A stretch of DNA of 64,000 nucleotides from Odobenus rosmarus divergens (lineage: Eukaryota; Chordata; Mammalia; Carnivora; Odobenidae). Made by a program: the position numbers and the translations under genes. Location: positions 1,371,572 through 1,435,571 of the forward strand of contig NW_004450565.1 in NCBI RefSeq assembly GCF_000321225.1, written 5' to 3'. Of the stretch, positions 60,133 through 64,000 are shown piece after piece. The notes under the pieces are model-generated. The model made no database searches. It was not told the DNA's origin and was given only the letters and a program-made list of their open reading frames with translations. Every line of letters starts with the position of its first letter. The stretch's first letter is position 1.

Positions 60133-60533
60133 TGAGTGTCCTGTGGCAGCCACCAACATAAACAACAGAGATTCTGTCACGCTTCAGGAGGCAAAAGTTT
60201 CAAAACCAAGGTGTGGGCCAGGCTGCGCTCTGGATCCAACCTCTCCTCTTCCTGATTCTGGTGGCTACCAGCGGTCCTTGGCAGTCCTGGGCTTGTGGCT
60301 GCATCGCCCCAATCTCTGCCTCTGTGGTCACATGGCCTCCTCCCTGCATGTCTCTGTGTCCAAATGTACTTCTGCTGTGGGGACACCAGTCACTGGATCC
60401 AGGTTCAGCTTACCTCCGGGCGACCTCATCCTAACTTTATTATATCTGCAAAGACCCTATTTCCAAACAAGTTCACATTCACAGGTGCAAGTCGTCATGA
60501 TCTTTTGGGGGGGACACAGTTCAACCCCCGACA
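60133..60533 (-). mobile_element. MLT1-type MaLR LTR, antisense
   Basis: Reverse-complement MLT1 features in order: AGTGTCCTGTGGCAGCCACC, CTTGTGGCTGCATCGCCCCA, ATCTGCAAAGACCCTATTTC, and GGACACAGTTCAACCCCCGA at the right. A 292-codon frame crosses it by chance. Confidence 0.85.
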
Positions 60534-61026
60534 CCCACCCTGGTCAGCTTTCCCATCTGTCTCTGCCTCTCCCATTGTGTGGTTAAACACACGCATGCCG
60601 AGCGCTCGGCACGATGTCTGGCTCTCAGCTCTGCATAAGCAGCAGGTCCCCCCAGGAGCCTGCCTCTCCCCCCAAGGGTGAGGTCATCAGTGTCCCATGG
60701 CCATTACTGACATGCACCACCGGTCCTGGGCAGGGTCATGGCTCAGCTCTCTGGGATGTTTTCTCTCAGCAGGTCTTCCTCAAACAAGCCAGGCTCTGAG
60801 GGAGGCAGAGGGCAGGTACCTGTGAGGTGGGATGTCAGCAGACTTGGGCCAGCAGGGTCTCTCTGGGAGGCCCAGAGGGACTCCCAGGACACAGGTGGCA
60901 GAAAGGAGTCAGAAGGGAAGGTTGACAGGAAGGTACAGACCCAGGAAAACACAGTGTGACCATCTGCTCAGGCAAACTCAAACCTGCAATGTTTGCTGCC
61001 TTCCCACATCTGGTTATGAATGGGGA

Positions 61027-61440
61027 GTGTCTCAGTTAGCTCCTGCTGCGTAACAAACCACCCTGAAACTTAGCAATTTGAAACAACGTTGCTTATTACT
61101 TCTCATGGGTTTGCAGGTTGACTGGGCACTCTTGGTCTGACCCTGCTCAGCTGGAGCTGTTTGGTCTAATTGGTGTTGGCCACATGTCTGGAGTTGTTTG
61201 ATGTCAGCTGTGTGCACATCTGTCACCGTGCGGCAGACTAACATGGTCCCTGCTCATGGCGGCAAAGTGGTCCCAGCACTTGCCAGTGCTCAAGCACTTG
61301 TCACGCCTTGGCGTGCACGCAGCTATTACATTATGTCCCACTGGCCACAGCAAATCACTTGGTCAAGTCCAGACTTAAGGGGGGGCAGGGACAGACTTCA
61401 CGACAGAGGGACATGCATTTTGCCAACTATCAGAGTGTGG
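61027..61440 (-). mobile_element. LTR-like element, antisense (MaLR/ERVL type, diverged)
   Basis: The left end TGTCTCAGTTAGCTCCTGCT then GCGTAACAAACCACC, and TTACTTCTCATGGGTTTGCA, are characteristic of an old mammalian LTR repeat read in reverse. The right end is unclear. The family name is uncertain. Confidence 0.6.
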
Positions 61441-62084
61441 AAGCCCACAGTCTAAACACACCACTGGCAGCCTTGCCCCAGGGTCCTCTGGCTGCCTGTT
61501 TTAACCCCCTCCTCCTCTACCCACGCGATTTCAGGAGTGAAGGCACACCGCAAACCCCCATGAGGAGCAGCCAAAAAGTTACTTTGACATTCTGTTGCTG
61601 TGATCTTCCAACTCCCATTGAAGAGGTTCAACTTTGAAGCTCCTGAAAGCTCTTCTGTGTGGTCCTTGGAGGGCTGCCCAGACATGCCTCATGGTCTCTG
61701 TTATCAGCTTTCCCACCAGCTCTGGGCAGCATCTGTCCCAACCATGGGATGTCGGGGACAGCATTACACCAACTTGCAGAGTCATGTCAAGCAGGCAAAA
61801 GGCACTTTTCTTACCTCTGGTATTGTCTCACCAGATTCTATGCAAAAGCATTCTAAAAATGAGTGCAAGGTTTTATTCTGAGCCTCTGAGTGCTCACGGA
61901 GAATGTCGTATTTGGTCTTTCCAGCAGTGGGAGAGCAGGGTCACTCAATTTTCTGAGATGTTCAGAGGAGGTTGGAGTTTTCAGGCAACTCTGAGGAAGG
62001 TGGATACCACTGCAGCCAAACAGCGTGTGTTTCAAGGGCATTTTCATTTCACTGAAAAATGTTCATTAAGTAATGTTGGATTGG

Positions 62085-62260
62085 GGCACCTGGGTGGCAC
62101 AGTCGGTTAAGTGTCCGACTCTTGGTTTCGGCTTAGGCCATGGTCTCAGAGTTGGGCTCCGTGCTCAGCGTGGAGACTGTTTCAGATTCTCTCTCCCTCT
62201 CCCTCTGTCCCTCCCACTCGTGCTCTCTCTCTCAAATAAATAAATAAATCTTAAAAAAGA
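62085..62260 (+). mobile_element. Can-SINE, plus strand
   Basis: Head GGCACCTGGGTGGCACAGTC, CT-rich region, and AAATAAATAAATAAATCTTA tail. Imperfect target duplications TAATGTTGGATTG (62071-62083) and TAATGCTATATTG (62261-62273) flank it. Confidence 0.93.
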
Positions 62261-62724
62261 TAATGCTATATTGGGCAAAGTGGATACAAAATGGTTTGTA
62301 TACAAGATACAACTGTGAGCAATATTATATTTTGATGGGGTAGCTTGGCCAATGGCCTGAGGGTCAGAAGTTGGACCAGCTCACAGACGAGAGGTTGCAA
62401 ATACTGGAGCTCAGCCCCTGTGCACGGCGCCTGGACCAGGCAAAGACGACATGACTCCACACTTCCAATCAGGTGATGATAAGATTTTTCTTTATGCTTA
62501 TTGTCCGAGAAAGCCCACCCCCAGAAAGGTAAAGGCAGCCATACTTTGGGGTCATTCACAGCCCCGGCTAGGCCCTGGGCCCTCTGAAGTCCTGATGCTT
62601 CTCACTGGGACTGAGGACACCTGGAAACAAGAAGTAAAGGCAGGCCGTGGCTCCCACACATTAGACCAGCCATCTCTGGTAGAAATCCACAAAATCCCTT
62701 GTGGAATAGCATGCTGCATTATTA

Positions 62725-62903
62725 TTTTTAAGATTTTATTTATTCGAGATAGAGCAAGAGAGAAAGAGAGCACAAGCAGGGAGAGGGACAGAGGGAGAGG
62801 GAGAAGCAGGCTCCCTGCTGAGCAGGGACCCCCCCCCCTGCACCCAAGATCATGACCTGAGCCAAAGGCAGAGGCTTAACCAACTGAGCCACCCAGGCGC
62901 CCC
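62725..62903 (-). mobile_element. Can-SINE, minus strand
   Basis: T-rich left end, AAGCAGGCTCCCTGCTGAGC, a C-run expansion near 62829-62838, and AACTGAGCCACCCAGGCGCC at the right. No clear target duplication is seen. Confidence 0.92.
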
Positions 62904-64000
62904 TGGCCATATTCTCTTGATCCGCTGTGATGGGTCACTGTCCACCATCTCAACTAAGTAAATGCTCAATTTGTCTTCAGGAAAATACATCTGCTCTCGT
63001 TCACGAATGAAAGCGTTTAAAGAAAGAGGTAAAGGGAGGATGTCAGTGCTACTGCAGAAGGGGAAGGGGGTTCTTTTCTCCTGGTCATAAAGGGTCATTT
63101 CTGGGGCAAAAGGAGGCAGTACTGTCAGTGTGGAGAAACCATGGTGGGGATAAGGGAATGGGACAGGGGCTCACAGCCACAAACCTGGTTCGCCTGGGTC
63201 CACCCATGTGGGGCCTCCCGCCTCCTCCAACGACAGCCTGATGAGCTGGGGGCTGGTGGGGTCGCGCAGCCCCTTGGGGGAAGTGTGCAGTGATGCAAAC
63301 CCAAGGGTCCATGCATCTTCGTTGATCAGCAGTGCCATCCCTAATGACCAAAGCTTGGTCAGTGAGTCATCATTACCACCGGCTGTGTCCACAAGGAGGG
63401 CAATGAAGGATCCCAGCCCCCAGTGCAACCCATCACTTCTAACCGGCCCTGCATCTTGAGGAGCTGGAGACCCCCACTCCAGGTGACACACTGAGTCTGT
63501 CCTTCCTGGGTTATTTCTTGCTGTGATTCTGGGCACGACCCCAGAGCCTCTTGGAGCACCCATGGCGGTGGGCCAGGCCTCCATGATCCCCACCAGCGGG
63601 ATCCTCTGTGGTTCTTGTAAATTCCCCAGAGGAGAGTCCACACTGACTTGGACACAAGAGACCCTCCTCAGCAAGGCTGGGGGCTCAGTGACCAACACAT
63701 CCACATACCCAGAACACGCTCCCAGCTCACAGGCCGTTCCCACCATCCCCAAATCTTGGGAAGCACCATTCAAAGTCAACAAGTGAACTGTATTCTCTGC
63801 AGTGACCCAGTCAGACTCCTATTCCCAGGGTCAGCTCTGACTCCTGCTTGAACTGCTGAGGGCAGGACTGGATCAGCAGGCGCCTGGAAAGAGTGGTTTG
63901 AGCATTCTCAGCGCAGGGATGCTCGGGAAGCATGCAGAGCTCTAAAACACTAACTTCTCTTCAACATGTCTCATTATAGCCAAGAAAATGATTATTTTTA

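Larger units (their letters stand above)
56091..64000. other. Intergenic DNA downstream of PDE9A
   Basis: No exon of the expected human neighbour WDR4 or of any other gene is recognised. The stretch contains a CA-rich tract (about 56902-57010), a GT-rich tract (about 59209-59291), LTR-like elements at 60133-60533 and about 61027-61440, and Can-SINEs at 62085-62260 and about 62725-62903. Other parts are single-copy in appearance. Confidence 0.7.

Noticed and set aside
59708..60586. 292-codon plus-strand open frame
   Set aside because: About half of it runs through an antisense MLT1 LTR (60133-60533), the composition is GC-driven, and no domain is recognisable. Judged a chance frame.
1..64000. 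CRISPR arrays, operons, riboswitches, bacterial or phage genes
   Set aside because: Nothing of the kind is present. The window is mammalian nuclear DNA, and its periodic repeats are explained as a minisatellite, microsatellites and transposon copies.

Overview
This is a window of vertebrate nuclear DNA: no bacterial-style operons, split coding exons with GT...AG introns, and dense mammalian interspersed repeats. The tRNA-derived SINEs are Can-SINEs (heads of the type GGCGCCTGGGTGGCTCAG, tails of CT-rich DNA plus AAATAAATAAAT), so the source is a carnivore. None has the young dog-type head or the typical cat-type body, and all resemble the Can-SINEs of bears, seals and mustelids, so an arctoid caniform is the best guess (inference).

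The only recognised gene is the 3' part of PDE9A, the high-affinity cGMP-specific phosphodiesterase 9A, on the + strand. Thirteen well-supported coding exons lie between 25270 and 53353 and join in frame without a stop. They encode the end of the N-terminal helical region and the whole catalytic HD domain, with the metal ligands and the glutamine/phenylalanine nucleotide clamp intact. A short C-terminal exon (54737 onward) and a terminal exon with the 3' UTR (55653 to about 56085, ATTAAA signal at 56063-56068) follow. The upstream exons of the long isoforms were not found and presumably lie left of the window, which would make 1-25269 mostly intron.

Layout: 1-25269 is repeat-rich, dominated by three large L1 LINE blocks read antisense (about 375-4100, 8600-14800 and 18839-23690). 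The last two are heavily nested. One contains a younger L1 tail, a second truncated L1, a complete MaLR LTR, another L1 tail and three Can-SINEs. The other contains a Tigger1 DNA transposon that carries two Can-SINEs. A GC-rich repeat-poor island lies at about 16.2-18.6 kb. 25270-56085 is the GC-rich exon-bearing part of PDE9A, with MLT1-type LTRs, MIRs, Can-SINEs and a minisatellite of about 72 bp per unit in the introns. 56090-64000 is downstream intergenic DNA with MLT1-like LTRs, two Can-SINEs and CA/GT tracts, and no recognisable gene.

No novel gene system is visible. The points most worth a second look are the uncertain splicing and C terminus at the 3' end of PDE9A, paired tandem splice sites beside the HDLDH metal site, the nested transposon stratigraphy, and the intronic minisatellite.
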